A model generated the notes under the pieces. The model worked only from the letters and a program-made list of their open reading frames with translations, searched no databases and had not been told where the DNA came from. Positions 35,050-47,405 of a DNA stretch of 64,000 nucleotides are shown piece after piece. The DNA comes from Cryptomeria japonica. Its lineage: Eukaryota > Streptophyta > Pinopsida > Cupressales > Cupressaceae. The position numbers and the translations under genes were made by a program. Each line of letters opens with the position of its first letter. Within the stretch, counting starts at the first letter, position 1. The stretch covers positions 122,727,640 through 122,791,639 of the forward strand of contig NC_081410.1 of NCBI RefSeq assembly GCF_030272615.1, in the 5' to 3' direction.

Positions 35050-37365
35050 GGTACCTTGTAATACTCTATTTTGTTGGACAACATATGCTTTAGGACATCT
35101 TCTAGAGAAAATTTGAATACAAAAAGTGTTCCCCTTGACATGATAAGTATTCTCATGTTCATACTTGGATGATAAGTTTTCGTTATTGGAATTTATTGCA
35201 TATTTTACATTAGGAATCATGGTTTTGCACAAAAATAGCTTATTATTGTTATTTCAAAGGTTTATCCCTTATGTTTGATGTTTTTAAATTTTTCCTAGTG
35301 GATTAGAGATAGTTGTCACCCGCATCCTACTCTATTGTGAAACTGGTGGTTACATCATCTGGTCAATATGTGATATCTTCTAGTTGCTCGTAGTGTTGGT
35401 AAATATTTTTTGGTGTGGATTTGATATTGATGGTTCCCTAATCATACCCTTGTATTGTGTTAATGAGAGAGTGTCATCATGTGTTAGTACCCAATCATCA
35501 TTTGAGTAATTTTTTATTGTCCCATATATTTGTCATGAAGGTTTAATGCTATTATTATTATCATGTTGGTACCACTTTTCTAGTATCAATTGTTAAGTTG
35601 TGTTTTTAGTGTTCTTTCATTATGATTGGTACAAAACTTGTATGCATGTTGGTGTACAATACAGAGGTTGTTGCCATATCATGAATGATGAAATCATTCT
35701 TATGTAGTTCTTAAAAATGTTTGTTTAGCTAATGTCTTAGGTGTGTGTCTTGGGACATTATAAAGTCTAAACCTTGAAGAATTTATATATAGGATGACTA
35801 TTTTAGAAGAACATTTTAAGTAAAGATACATTTATAATTTTTATAGATTCAATTTTTCTAACACTAATTTGAATAATAAAGCTGCATTTGGTTTAAGGAA
35901 TTCCAACTATAAAGGAATAGGAAAGGTAAACCTAGTATTTGTAGATGGGATAAGATGGTGAAGAAACCTAAATCTAAGATTCTTGCAAATTACTAACTAG
36001 AGCTACTAAAAAGCTTACATAGCCTTAAACAAAGAGAAATGACTATAAAGGATTATTTATCGGGTATTGTAGGATAACAATCCATTTAAGACACCATGGT
36101 TGAGTAGAGAAAGGGTAAGGTTGCATGAGTATATTGAGTGAATTAATTCAATAATAGTTAGGTATGTTAAACATACAAAAATATTAATTTGAGTGAATTA
36201 ATTCAATAATAGTTAGGTATGTTAAACATCCAAATATTATACAAAGTATACTAGATGGCCATAACCATATAAAGAAAATTATCTACAAGGTTTAAAAATA
36301 GAAAAAAATAAAAAATAGGAGCAATAGGAATGAGGGCCATATTGCAGTGAAACAAAAATATATGTGGGTTATATTAAGAGTGATAGCCCATATTGAAAGG
36401 AGGAAGGGAAAAAAAATGTCAGTACAAGGAAAAAGATGAAATAAGTTCATACTACAATGAAATAACTAATAGATATCAAGAGGTAGAAGAAGATATGAAA
36501 GAGGATATGGTATATCCTTAAAGGGAGCATTATTCATGTGCAAATGACACTAAGATTTTGAATTCCACCAAGGTTGAAGAAGCGTTAGCAAGAAGCTAGA
36601 AGAAATATTGAGATTTATCCATGCTAATGAGGAGACATAGACATTATACAACTCTTAAGATTAACTAGAAAAGGCAAGTTCCTTGCCACAAGAAGAGCTA
36701 TGTTGAAACATGATTATGAGGAATAATCAATACAAAATAAAATTTTATTCCAAATGATTAACAAAACTAGGGGAAAACTATGTAAGAAAGAAACATTTTA
36801 TTTTTATTATTCCAATGAAATGGAAATTGTAACATTCAAAAAATAACATGCTACAACCAAATGGGCTTTCTCATTACAATAATTTGCAAGCTAGGGATAC
36901 AATCTACACTATTGGGACTACAGCTACTTTCTATGACCCTCATTTGCCTTCTTTATCTAGAATGTATAACCACCCTATAATATTTTGAAAAGTGTAATTC
37001 CATGTTTTTGGATGCCAAAAGACTAATCGTCCCCTTTTCCCACTCAAGAAGATGTTTTATTGAAAATTAGAAATTTGGATTTCTACTGGTCAAACTTTAG
37101 GGAGACATAACTTTTAATTTGGTTGTTGGACCTTTGATCATCACATATATTTAGAAATATTGTGAAGGGACCTATAATGGCTAATTGTGTTGATGCAATC
37201 CATTCAACTTTCAAGCCCATCTATGGCTTCTATATACCTCACAACTACATTCGAAGGAGCATTGAAGAAATTTCCTAGAATAAAAACCTTAATATTTCTC
37301 AAATGCCATATGATATTGGGAAATTTATTTCACGACTAGATTCATTTCACCATTTTGGAGGTTTG
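35050..37365. other. Unassigned AT-rich DNA with a 55-bp-period duplication
   Basis: No supported gene. A 39-bp block starting GAGTGAATTAATTCAATAAT occurs at 36136-36174 and 36191-36229, giving a 55-bp period. The stretch 35880-36700 is A/G-rich and could be the decayed gag of the chromovirus-like element that follows, but no motif confirms it. Confidence 0.45.
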
Positions 37366-39170
37366 GGTAAGATTTCGTGAAAAAATTCCAATTTACTACT
37401 ACCATTTTTATCCCTTATTGAAAGATAAACAATATTTTTGGGTGATGCAAGATTGCTCTTACACCCTGGATGCTCTTGCATCACATAAGTGGGAATGAAA
37501 TTATAATAGTGACGAGTCAAGAAGGAAGAACATAACATATCATATTTTAGTGATAATTTGAATAATAAAATAAAATTAGTTTTTATATTGACTAATAATG
37601 GTATGCCATAATTAAAGCATTGAAGAAATGGAGACATTATTTTCTACCAGAGGAGTTTGTGTTGTACATTAATCATTAGGTATCATAATATTTGAATAGA
37701 TATGGTAAAGTGAACCAAAGACATGTGAGATGGGTAGAATTTACGTAAAGTTATAGTTTTTGTTGAAGAATAAGAGTGAAAAATTAAATAAGGTTACAAA
37801 TGCATATCAAGTAGGAGAAACAAGTTTCTAATATAAATGAGATTAGAGATTGTTGAATTTGAAGAATTGAAGCAATTATATAAGACTAGCCTTAATATTT
37901 CAAAGGAAGGTAGAGCATGTAAGGAAAAAATATGTATTCATAAAATTGTCTTGACTATTTAATCTATAATGAAATTTTGTTTAAGGGTAGTTAGTTATGT
38001 ATTTGTAGAAGCTCCATGCGAGCATATTTGATCAGGGAGAGATACAATGGTAGTTTTATCAGGGAATACTTTAGTAGAAAAATATTTGTGTTGGTAAGTA
38101 AGAATGAATTTTGGCCCCAACTATATGATGATGTGAATAAATTTGCTCAATGATGTAGATTACACCAATGGCAAAGGGAAGTATCTAGAATATAGGTTTG
38201 TACTAGCCATTGCTTGTCTTAAAGAGTTGGATTTCTGAGAACCCAAACATGTCATGATTCTATATTTTTAGTTGTACATATGTTTTCCACAATGACACAT
38301 TTCATCCCATGTAAGAAGAATAATAATGCAATACATATAATTAACTAAATCTTCAAATAAGTTATGAGGTTGCAGAATTTGATAAATAATATTGTTTTAT
38401 ATAGATACACAATTTATTGGATAATTTTAGAATGTATTATGGAAGAAGATGAATGTAAAATTGAAATTTAATCTAGCATACCATTAACAAACTAATGGAA
38501 AATAAAAGCAGCAAATATGAGTTTGGGTAACTTTTTAAGATGTTTGGTTAGAGAAAAGATAATAAATTGTGACATGGTTCTACTCTTAGTAGAATTTACA
38601 TACAATAGCTCTATTAACAAAAAAAAATATCATTTTTGGTCACATATGGAATTAGCCAAAGGAATGCACCTAAATTGAGGAATATCAAACAATAAAAATA
38701 GAAGTACAAAGGTAGAAGAATTTGTAGAACACATATATGAAGTACATGTAGAAGTAAGAATCCATATGGGGAAAATGAAATATTAATTAAAGGAGAAAGG
38801 TGATGAAAAGAGAAGGCATAAATAGTTTTTTGTTGGATAAGAGGGGATGTAATATCTCAAGAAGCAAATATTTTTCAGTGGGAACAAACAATAAGCTAAA
38901 AGTGAACAAGTTTAGTCCTTGCAAAAGGTTTGATTTAGGAAATATATATTAAGTAGATTATATAACCTAATAAAGGGATAGCAATATAGAGGTATGATAG
39001 CACAATTAGGCACTAGAATAATTGAATATAAGAAAATGAGATATTGGATATCATAGTTAGAAGGAACACTACAAACAACTAGTGTGAAGGATATTTGGTA
39101 AAGTGAAAAGGAAGGAGAAGAATTGTTTTGGATCTCAAAGGTCAAGGTAGGTCATATTGGTTTTCTCTAT
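37366..39170 (+). pseudogene. pol: Chromovirus-like Ty3/gypsy RNase H, integrase and C-terminal tail
   Basis: Heavily decayed, but motifs appear in the right order on the plus strand. RNase H: NISYFSDNLNNKI, WYAIIKALKKWRHYFLPEEF and YGKVNQRHVRWVEF (about 37530-37760). Integrase: a zinc-region remnant FWPQLYDDVNKFAQ near 38110, then VVHMFSTMTHFIPCKKNNNA near 38270, then MSLGNFLRCLVREKI near 38520 and VEFTYNSSINKK near 38590. The catalytic aspartates are mostly lost. Further on are VEEFVEHIYEVHVEVR (about 38710) and a tail (39000-39100, TRIIEYKKMRYW) in the place of a chromodomain. Dozens of stops. The reverse transcriptase is not visible upstream. Flanking LTRs were not found. Confidence 0.72.
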
Positions 39171-40313
39171 CCTCTGGAAAGTGGGTGAATCCAATTTTAA
39201 TCAAACCTAGGTATCTAATGAAAGTGCATCCCAAGATTTAATAGAAATCATGCACCAACAAAAAATATTTTTTACTTGTCTATTTTATTTACAAGTTTTT
39301 ATTGCATTCCAATCACAATAAGTTGCCAAAGGCCCTAACACATTTCACTTCAATTGAATATTTTAACTTGCATGAATAAAAATATAGTTTTCTATGTTCC
39401 TTTTATGTCATATTTACTTTCTAAAAAAATGGATAATTACAATGGCATCAATTAGTCTTTGAACTTTACCGAGCCTAACAAGATTATGCCTAGTTAACCA
39501 TCAATGACTTGTGATAGCTCTCCAAATTTTGTGGTAATAAAGGAATTCACGACAAGGAATATGATCCCCAAGAGTTCTTATGATATGCATCACATGAAAT
39601 CCATCATCATCACATTCAATTTGGGAGATTCAACTATACATCTAGCTCAACATTCGTAATACAAAATTTTATTGAAAATCATATTATACATCATGTAATA
39701 AAAAGTTGTCATGAAAAAAATTTAGGAGAGAGGTAGATATCAATGCATAATTTTTTTTTATTAGGTAAGAGGTGTTTCTGGAATACCCCCAACCTTTTAC
39801 AAATCTACTCGCACACAACTAGTCAATAACAAATATGTAGCAAACATACCAAAAATACACTACAAAAAAGACTAAATAATTCCATATGTATACCTAGTAA
39901 GTTACACACCTTTAATTTATGTTTCGGATAGAGATACATGTTTTGTAATACCATTCTTTAGTTGAACACTTCCAGATGTTGAGAGAAAAGGGTGAGTTAA
40001 TATATATTAATACTTAACCAATTTAACCATTTAGTTAGAGTCATTCCAATTACCATATGTGTAGAAGTAAAGAACTAAGAAAAATGAGAAATCATACATG
40101 AATACCAAGATTTTAAGTGGAAAATATAATGAGGGAAAAACCACAATGAGAACTATCCCAATATATGAAAACATGTTACAATGTTTTAGGCTCAAGGCCA
40201 AGGATGCTCACTACTCCTGATTTTGACTTGAAATACTAAGGCACACAACCCTAGGTAAAGATACAATGGACTTGCAAACATAGAAGATCAATTATTTTGG
40301 GAAAGATACAATA
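39171..40313. other. Unassigned DNA left of the 14.4 kb gypsy element
   Basis: No coding pattern. It ends in CATAT (40314-40318), the target site of the gypsy insertion; the flanking DNA resumes at 54720. Confidence 0.5.
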
Positions 40314-40318
40314 CATAT

Positions 40319-41135
40319 TGTAGACACCTAAAATTGTCTTGTCTAATTAAATAAATATTTTTATTTATTTAATTATTTTAACCTAATTCTTATATTAATT
40401 AAATAAATCATTATTTATTTAATTAATTCATTTATTCTCTTCTAGCCTTATTTCTCATTTGAATAAATAGCTTTATTTATTTAAATTATCCTTTTCCTAA
40501 ATTAAATAAATACTTATATTTATTTAATTGATCCCACTTCTTCTATTAATTAAATAAATCTTTATTTATTTAATTAATTCATTAACCTTTTCCACCCATG
40601 GCACATGTCATTCATCTCTTAATTCCTACACTACCTACCCTATTATTATTTTCTTATTTTCTCTACCTACCCTCTAATTATAGCCGACCATTTATCTTTT
40701 ACACCTCTCAATCTTATCCCTCCATTTCTTATAATGTCTTCTATATAAGAGGATACTTCTCTCATTATCAACTCCTAATCATTCAATCATTCTAATAAGC
40801 CATTCAACTAATCACCTAATCAAGCATTCTAGCATTCAAACTTTCATATCCGATCAAGCCTACTTGCAACCACATTTCCATTCTTTATTGAGCTCTTGTG
40901 CACACATAAAATCTGAGAGCAAATATATCAAGCAAGATCAATGGAGATAGGAAGAATGGAGATCCAAATCCTATTGGACATGTGATGGTATAATATTTGT
41001 GATTTCATTTGATTTGCATTGTCTTAGGTAACCTTCATATGTTATGGTGGATCTTTGTTGATTGTTAGGCTAGGGTTTTGTGGTTGAATTCATTTAGTCT
41101 TTCAATATTGTTGTTATCCATTTTCACCATAAACA
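40319..41135 (+). repeat. 5' LTR of 14.4 kb gypsy element
   Basis: 817 bp. The first 265 bp hold five AT-rich palindromes of the form TTAAATAAAT...ATTTATTTAA (about 40344-40580). CTATATAAGAGG at 40741 is a good TATA box; the 3' LTR has it at 54325. The LTR pair differs by roughly 4% by eye over the shared 584 bp. Confidence 0.9.
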
Positions 41136-43686
41136 TTTTGGCACACCCTGTGGGACATGGATTTTTGTTACATCTGTGTTTTCTTGCAAGTTTCCTAACC
41201 ATATTGCTGTTTTGTAAAACAATTTGGAGAATAACCTTGTGCAACTAGGGTTTTGGACACAAAATTAAGATCTTGGAGAGATTTGATCTGATCTCACAAA
41301 CGGCTAAGAATTTTTGCACCAAATTTTTTTTCCAATTTGAAGATGGTATTAAGAGCTCTCAATCCAAAATTCATAATTTTTGGAGAAAATTTGCATTTTC
41401 TATGAATTTTTTTATGATTTTTCATAAAAAATTAATTTTGAGAGCAAATGAGCAAAATTTTTTGGTTTTCTTACATTTTTGGAAATATATCATAATTATA
41501 AATAGGATCTGTTCTTTGTGATTTTAATTTTGATGCAAAATCATACCTAAAAAATCGGATCTTTAAAAATTAGGTTTTTTCATTATTTTGATCAGATCTC
41601 ACAAACGTCTTTGAATTGTGGCATCAAATGTTTTTTGAACGTCAAGAACATTACCAAAGGTGCTCAGTAAAAATTTTAGATTTTTTGGAGTATATTATAA
41701 GTTTCTATAAATTTGTTATGTATTTTCATAAAAAAATAATTTTGAGATCAAATTAGCAAATTTTTTGGATTTTCTTACATTTTTGGAAATCTTTCATAAT
41801 TATACACAGGATCTATTCTTTGTGATTTTAATTTTGATGCAAAATCATTCCTAAAAAAACGTATCTTTGAAAATTAGGGTTTTGCATTATTTTGCTTATA
41901 TCTCACAAACTGCTTGGAAATTTTGCATGAATTTTTTTATGCAGACTGGGAAGGTCATCACGAGTGTCCAGTAAAAATTTCATATTTTTTGGATCAATTT
42001 TGCATTTTATTTGAATTGTTTATGATTTTTCATAACAAACTAATTTTTGGAGCAAATTAACAATTTTTTTGGATTTTCTTACATTTTTGGAAATTTATTG
42101 AAATTTTACAGGTGGTCTTTTTTTATGATGAATTAGATCTTTGAATTGGTCAAAAAAATCGTTTTGTCAAAGGCCCCTATTTCACAAAGTCTTTTGGATC
42201 TAAAATTGACCTAACTTGCGTGCTTGCAGGAAGGGGTGATCATTTGAAACAATCCAAACTACTAACAAATCTTTGTTACAGAACCTTGAAAAGGATTTTC
42301 TTTTGATCTTTATTGTGTGCCTTCTTTTCATAGATTATAAAACACTTCAATTGGTGCACTAAAATTGAAATGTCTTGAGCAATATGCTCTTTTTGTTTAA
42401 TCTTTAGAGGGTCTGTCTCCCCGTGTGGTCATTAGGACTACTAGTGAGGAGAGAACAACCCAAGTGGTAGCGAGGAAAACCTACCTCTTCTGAACCACTA
42501 TAAACAATTGTATTCATGGTGAAAACCATGGGTAACGTGTGTTGAATAGTTCATACCGACACTATGTCTCCCCATAAACCCATTTGATCAAATTTATTTG
42601 ATCATTTGTAGGACATAACCCCTATCAGATGGGAGCCTTCTGTATTTACAAGGCTGAAAGTGCCGCATGTATGTCAACACAGGCGGATGCCCTTACTAGC
42701 ACCTTTTTGTTTTAGAAGCCAAAATCCTTCTATTTGTTGGGTCAGGAGGTCGGACCTCTGGAGCGACCCACACACATACAATTCTTAGTAGAGATACAAA
42801 GTTCACCACAGGGAGTTTTCGTGGGGACTGATTCTTGGCTGCCTCAGAGAAGTGAGTGCCGAGGGTGGAGCCAGTGGGGTCAAGCATCTAATTATCCGCT
42901 CTGATTAGCATAGCCTCGAGGGAAACCCCATGTGGGATCAACAACTATTGTCCTGGCCAACCATAAGAATTGTGCTTGTCTTCTTTTGAACATTCAAACA
43001 TTCAAGATCAAACATCAAAACATTATATCTTTTGTGTCTTCAAGTGTATACAAAACATTTTTTACATCAAACAACACACTTTTCTTTGAGTCATTTTGAG
43101 TCTAAACACTTGCAAACATTGAGTCCTCATCAACATTGTGTCCTCTTGTCACGAAAAAATGGTCAAAAATTCAGATTTGATCACAACAAACAACTTTACA
43201 AATTGGAAAACTTTATAGTTCAACAAACAAGAGAAATCAATTTCAGAGTCATTGAGATTCCTAGATTATTTCTCTAGGTTTTCATCTAGCATTCAACCTA
43301 TCTTTGGGTCTCACAAAGTCTATCATTGCTTTACATCTTGCATTACATTCACATTTGTCTAAACTTGAGTCAAAAGGTCACTTACTTGTCCTCATCTTGC
43401 TTTGTCAACACACTACATACAACAACATTTTGCTAAGTGGTCCCTCATCAAGGTCACTCACCTTTGGGTCTCATTTGGTCTTACTTAGAGTCAAGGTCAA
43501 CTTACCTCATCAAGAGAAACTATCATCTCTTTGGAAGTCACACCTACTCTACTACATACATACTTGGTCTTACACTTTGGACATTGCAAGTAAACCTCAA
43601 ATTCATTTACATTTCATCCAACTCTTGGTCTTCCATACTTTTTCCATTTTCATCTAGTCTCACACATCTTGGTCAAGATCTAGTTC
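41136..43686 (+). other. Primer site and long leader with three 303-bp tandem units
   Basis: The primer site starts near 41139 (TGGCACACCCTGTGGGACAT); it begins TGG as expected, but I could not name its tRNA. From about 41275 to 42170 three units of about 303 bp repeat in tandem. Each has a TATCTCACAAAC or GATCTCACAAAC word (near 41289, 41592, 41896) and ends with TTTGTGATTTTAATTTTGAT or a decayed form of it. The rest is non-coding. At 2.55 kb the leader is unusually long, and 41064-43610 is copied in inverse orientation at 51588-54105. Confidence 0.8.
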
Positions 43687-45193
43687 ATGGTTGAAACCCA
43701 TTCCCAAAAATCTAGGAGAGAAACTAAAGAGGTTCAAGAGTCTACAAACATGAGTTCCTATGAGTATGACAATGATATATTCTTCAATTTTGATCATACT
43801 ACATTACCTGACATGGATTCCTATAGAAACATTCCAAATGTTGAGAACATGGACACTACAAACAACAATGATACTCACAATGACAATATGGACAACTTTT
43901 CCATACATTCAACAAAAGTGGAAGACTCCATTATAGATCCCCGTTTTAATCGATTGGTTGAGGAAATAATGAGGAGAGATAGACAATATTTCTTACAAGT
44001 GATGGCAGAAAGTGGAGCCAAGATTCCTTGTGATTTTGACATGTCTCAAATAATGGAAAATCAACCTTTGCAAAAACCTCAACTCAACATGGATCAAAGG
44101 AGGCCTAATAGTGGAGGCAATAAAGGACCACATCTTGTGCCTAAATCACCATTATCTTTGTTTCAAAAACTTGAGGTCCCACATACACATGGTCAAGCAT
44201 ATGATACTCAACTTTGCAGACCATTATGGAAGTCTTATGTAGAAAAATATGCTCAATCACATGCAAATGCTAAGGACCATCCACCAAAGCAATTGGATAT
44301 CCAAAGGCATGATCAAAATTTGGACACAAGGAAACCCTGCGTCAAATTTGGAGGCAACACATTAGAACAAACTCATGACATGCCTGTAGAGTATGGTATA
44401 CATGGACAAAATAGATATTCCATTCCTCATCATGACTCTATACCAAGTGGTCCATATACACAACATCACTATAGACCTCCTCCATATGAACATGTGTATG
44501 ATCAATACCATCCATATATACAGTATGCTCCTCCTCCACCCAGTGGTTTAGGCATGGGCTATGGTCCAAGAAGCCCGGTCTCCACCTAAGAACAATTTGG
44601 AACAACAAATTAAGGATTTACAAAAGAAAATGGAGGACATAAATACACCGAAGCCAACTTACATAATCAGAGACATATGTCCCTATCCATTTGACAAAAG
44701 CATTCCAATGCCTCCATTTCCTACACACTTTGTGACATCTAAGTTTGATAAGTACATAGGAAAAGGGGATCCTAAGGCACATATAAGACAATTTTTCATA
44801 GCTTGCATTGAGGTAGCATCAAAAGAGACATATTTGATGAGATTATTCCCACAAAGCTTAGGTGATCAAGCTATGGAATGGTTCTCCCAACTTCCACCTG
44901 GAATTAAGTCATGGGGGGATTTAGTAGAGGCTTTTATCCAACATTTCTCATACAACATAGATACAGATATATCAGTCACTACTTTGTGCAACACCAAGCA
45001 AAAGGATGGAGAGTCTTTTTCATCATTTTTACAAAGATGGAGGAATCTAGCCAACAGATGCTCTTGTGAAATTCCACAAAAACAAATGCTAGAGATGTTC
45101 ACCCAAAATGTTAACATAGACATTGGTTATGACCTAAGAAAATCTTGTTTGTCCACCTTCAAGGACGTCATTGAAAAAGGCTTAGAAACATAG
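43687..45193 (+). pseudogene. gag: Gypsy gag of 14.4 kb element
   Basis: The N-terminal 300 codons (43687-44589) are Asp/Asn-rich, then Pro/His/Tyr-rich (HHYRPPPYEHVYDQYHPYI). A one-base shift near 44575 moves the frame, and the capsid (Retrotrans_gag) domain follows: KFDKYIGKGDPKAHIRQFFI, LFPQSLGDQAMEWFSQLPPG, WGDLVEAFIQHFSYN and DGESFSSFLQRWRNLANRCS. The open part ends at TAG 45191. The domain would assemble the particle and package RNA. The start at 43687 is the first Met after the leader. The frame overlap and the later stops make it a pseudogene, though long parts remain open. Confidence 0.88.
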
Positions 45194-46440
45194 AAGGTCC
45201 TAATTGAACAAGGAGTCATTAAAATATTCAAGGAAAACAAAGAGGACTTTAAAGGAAAAGACAAGCCAAGATTTTGGAATAAAAACAAGAACACAGTCAA
45301 TGATGGTGTTGTGGATGCCAATACAGTGTGACCTAAAATCATTTTTTCCAGATCAAGCTCTACAAATAATCAAGTTAATACTCAAACAACTTCAAAATCA
45401 TGAAGGAAGTTCACCCCATTGGGAGAACGACTTGAGTCAGTTTTCAAGAAGCTAGTGGCAAACAAAATAATAACAATTCCAGATCTGCCTCCATATGAGC
45501 CAAAGGTTAAACCAAATTGGTGGAATGATGATGAGTATTGTGAATTTCATAAGAGCAAAGGTCACAAAACTATAAATTCTAATCGGCTAAAGAACATCAT
45601 ACAAGATCTTATTGATAGAGGTGACATTGAGATTGAAGGACAGTCATCCAATCAAGAACATGAGATGTTAAAGAACCATTCCCAAAACATGACAAGGGAA
45701 AAGCTAAAGCCACAGATGAGCAGACCAACTATACCAGAGCATCCTATAACTATGATTCAACTGTTAATCACATTTCGATGGACAATTATGTCTCTACCAT
45801 TATCATCAAGGACAAAATGCCTGAAAATTCTACCCAAAGACCTAAAATTGTCCTAAAAGGCATCAAATCTTCTTCCGAACATACCTCTAAATGTAATGTT
45901 ACAACTCGTCAAGGTAAATTCACCTTGCAAGGTGCTCCAGCTAAAAACACCGCTTCCTCATCAACCAAACCTGAGTATGACCTTGTAGAACAGTTAGGGA
46001 AGACAATCGCACTTATCTCAATCCTTGAGCTCTTACGCATATCCCCTACACATAAAGCCATTCTTGACAAAACTTTGAGAGACACTTCCATCCCTACTAA
46101 TCTAAATGTGGACCATTTTCAAGCCATGGTGGGATACCTTTCCGTTCCACACTCCTTTACATTTATAGAAGCCGATGACGCTTCTGTGAGCCAACCACAT
46201 AATGAACCTTTACACATCAAAGCCTTCCTACATAAACATCGAATAAAGAAAGTCCTAATAGATGGAGGAGCATGTCTAAACATGTGTACATTAAGCACTA
46301 TTAAACAATTGGGATATTCTGATAAAGCTATGAATTCTACAAACAAAATTACCATCAAAGCATATGATGATGAAGAACGTTCATCCAAAGGCACAGTCAC
46401 TTTACCTCTCAAAGGTGGGCCAGTTACAAAGGATGTGGTT
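45194..46440 (+). pseudogene. pro: Gypsy gag tail, linker and N-terminal half of protease
   Basis: The gag frame continues past stops at 45191, 45329 and 45401. It has LPPYEPKVKPNWWNDDEYCE, then FHKSKGHKT (a Cys/His zinc-knuckle-like word) and RLKNIIQDLIDRGDIEIEG, as in plant Tat/Ogre-type elements. After a frame change between about 45690 and 45780 the linker EYDLVEQLGKTIALISILEL appears (about 45970). The protease begins at HRIKKVLIDGGACLNMCTLS with the catalytic aspartate in IDGGA (about 46257-46271). It reaches GPVTKDVVC and is cut at 46440 by a solo LTR; the fold continues at 50464. Confidence 0.85.
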
Positions 46441-47367
46441 TGTAGTACCCTACTCATTTGAACTCATATTTTACTATTGGTCTTTTTTAGTGGATACATT
46501 ACCATGATTTGTTATTTAGACTTATATGACATTATTCCATGCTTTATCTAAATATGAGATGCATAATTTATTTGCAGTATTTTAGTACTTGTGATTTATT
46601 GCATTTTATGGATTATTGTTATGTACTGACACCTTACTTTATCTATGCAATGTGGAATTATATGTTGTGTGTCTGCGAGTGTATTGGATGTAAGGGGACA
46701 ATTTTCCTTCACTCCTTTTGGTGAGACAGGGAATGTCATGATTCTCCTTCATCGGTGTGTATGTCATGTTTTCTATATTGTATATTTGCATGAGTGGTTC
46801 GGTGATGCAGGATAATTGTAGGTACAAGTACCGGGTAGGTATGGGGTATCGTCTCCACCTGGCTTCACAGGTCTAAGCATGCCTTATATTTTCTAATGGA
46901 AGTGGAGGAGATAGTAGTTGACCCTATTTTGTTCAGTTACACTCGGGTGAGTGTCGTCAGTTAGTCATCCTGTCAGTCGTTGACCTTCGTATTTTGTTGA
47001 TTGACCTTTTATGAAGAAGCGCTTGATGTTTGCTCAGTTTACGTGTTTAAGTGATTTTAATTATTGCATGTTATGTTTTATTTGTCTATGAAGGGTGAAA
47101 AATTGTTAATAATGAGAATTAAATAGTGATGCTAGGATTTAACGTCCTTCATGTAGAAGTAGGTGAATTATCGAAACTATGTTCGATGATTGGTTTTCAA
47201 ATTGTACTATAGTTATACGTATTTTATATGTAGATTCAGACTCGAACACATATATATATATATATATATATATTCATGTAGGTAATTAGGAGTCATGTTC
47301 AATTATGTTGATTACCTTAATAAGATTATTTGGAAGTTGAATAAATTAGAGTTTATAATATAACGTA

Positions 47368-47405
<38 letters not shown>

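Noticed and set aside
36121..36240. Possible CRISPR-like direct repeat
   Set aside because: Only two copies of a 39-bp block at a 55-bp period in plant nuclear-type DNA; a simple local duplication.
43032..43694. Several open frames of 81-117 codons in the gypsy leader
   Set aside because: They lie in the non-coding leader, lack motifs, and their mirror images appear in the inverted copy at 51529-52225; low-complexity codon runs explain them.
46539..46827. Short open frames just inside the 4.0 kb LTR
   Set aside because: They lie in LTR sequence, are Cys/Tyr-rich without domain, and occur on both strands.
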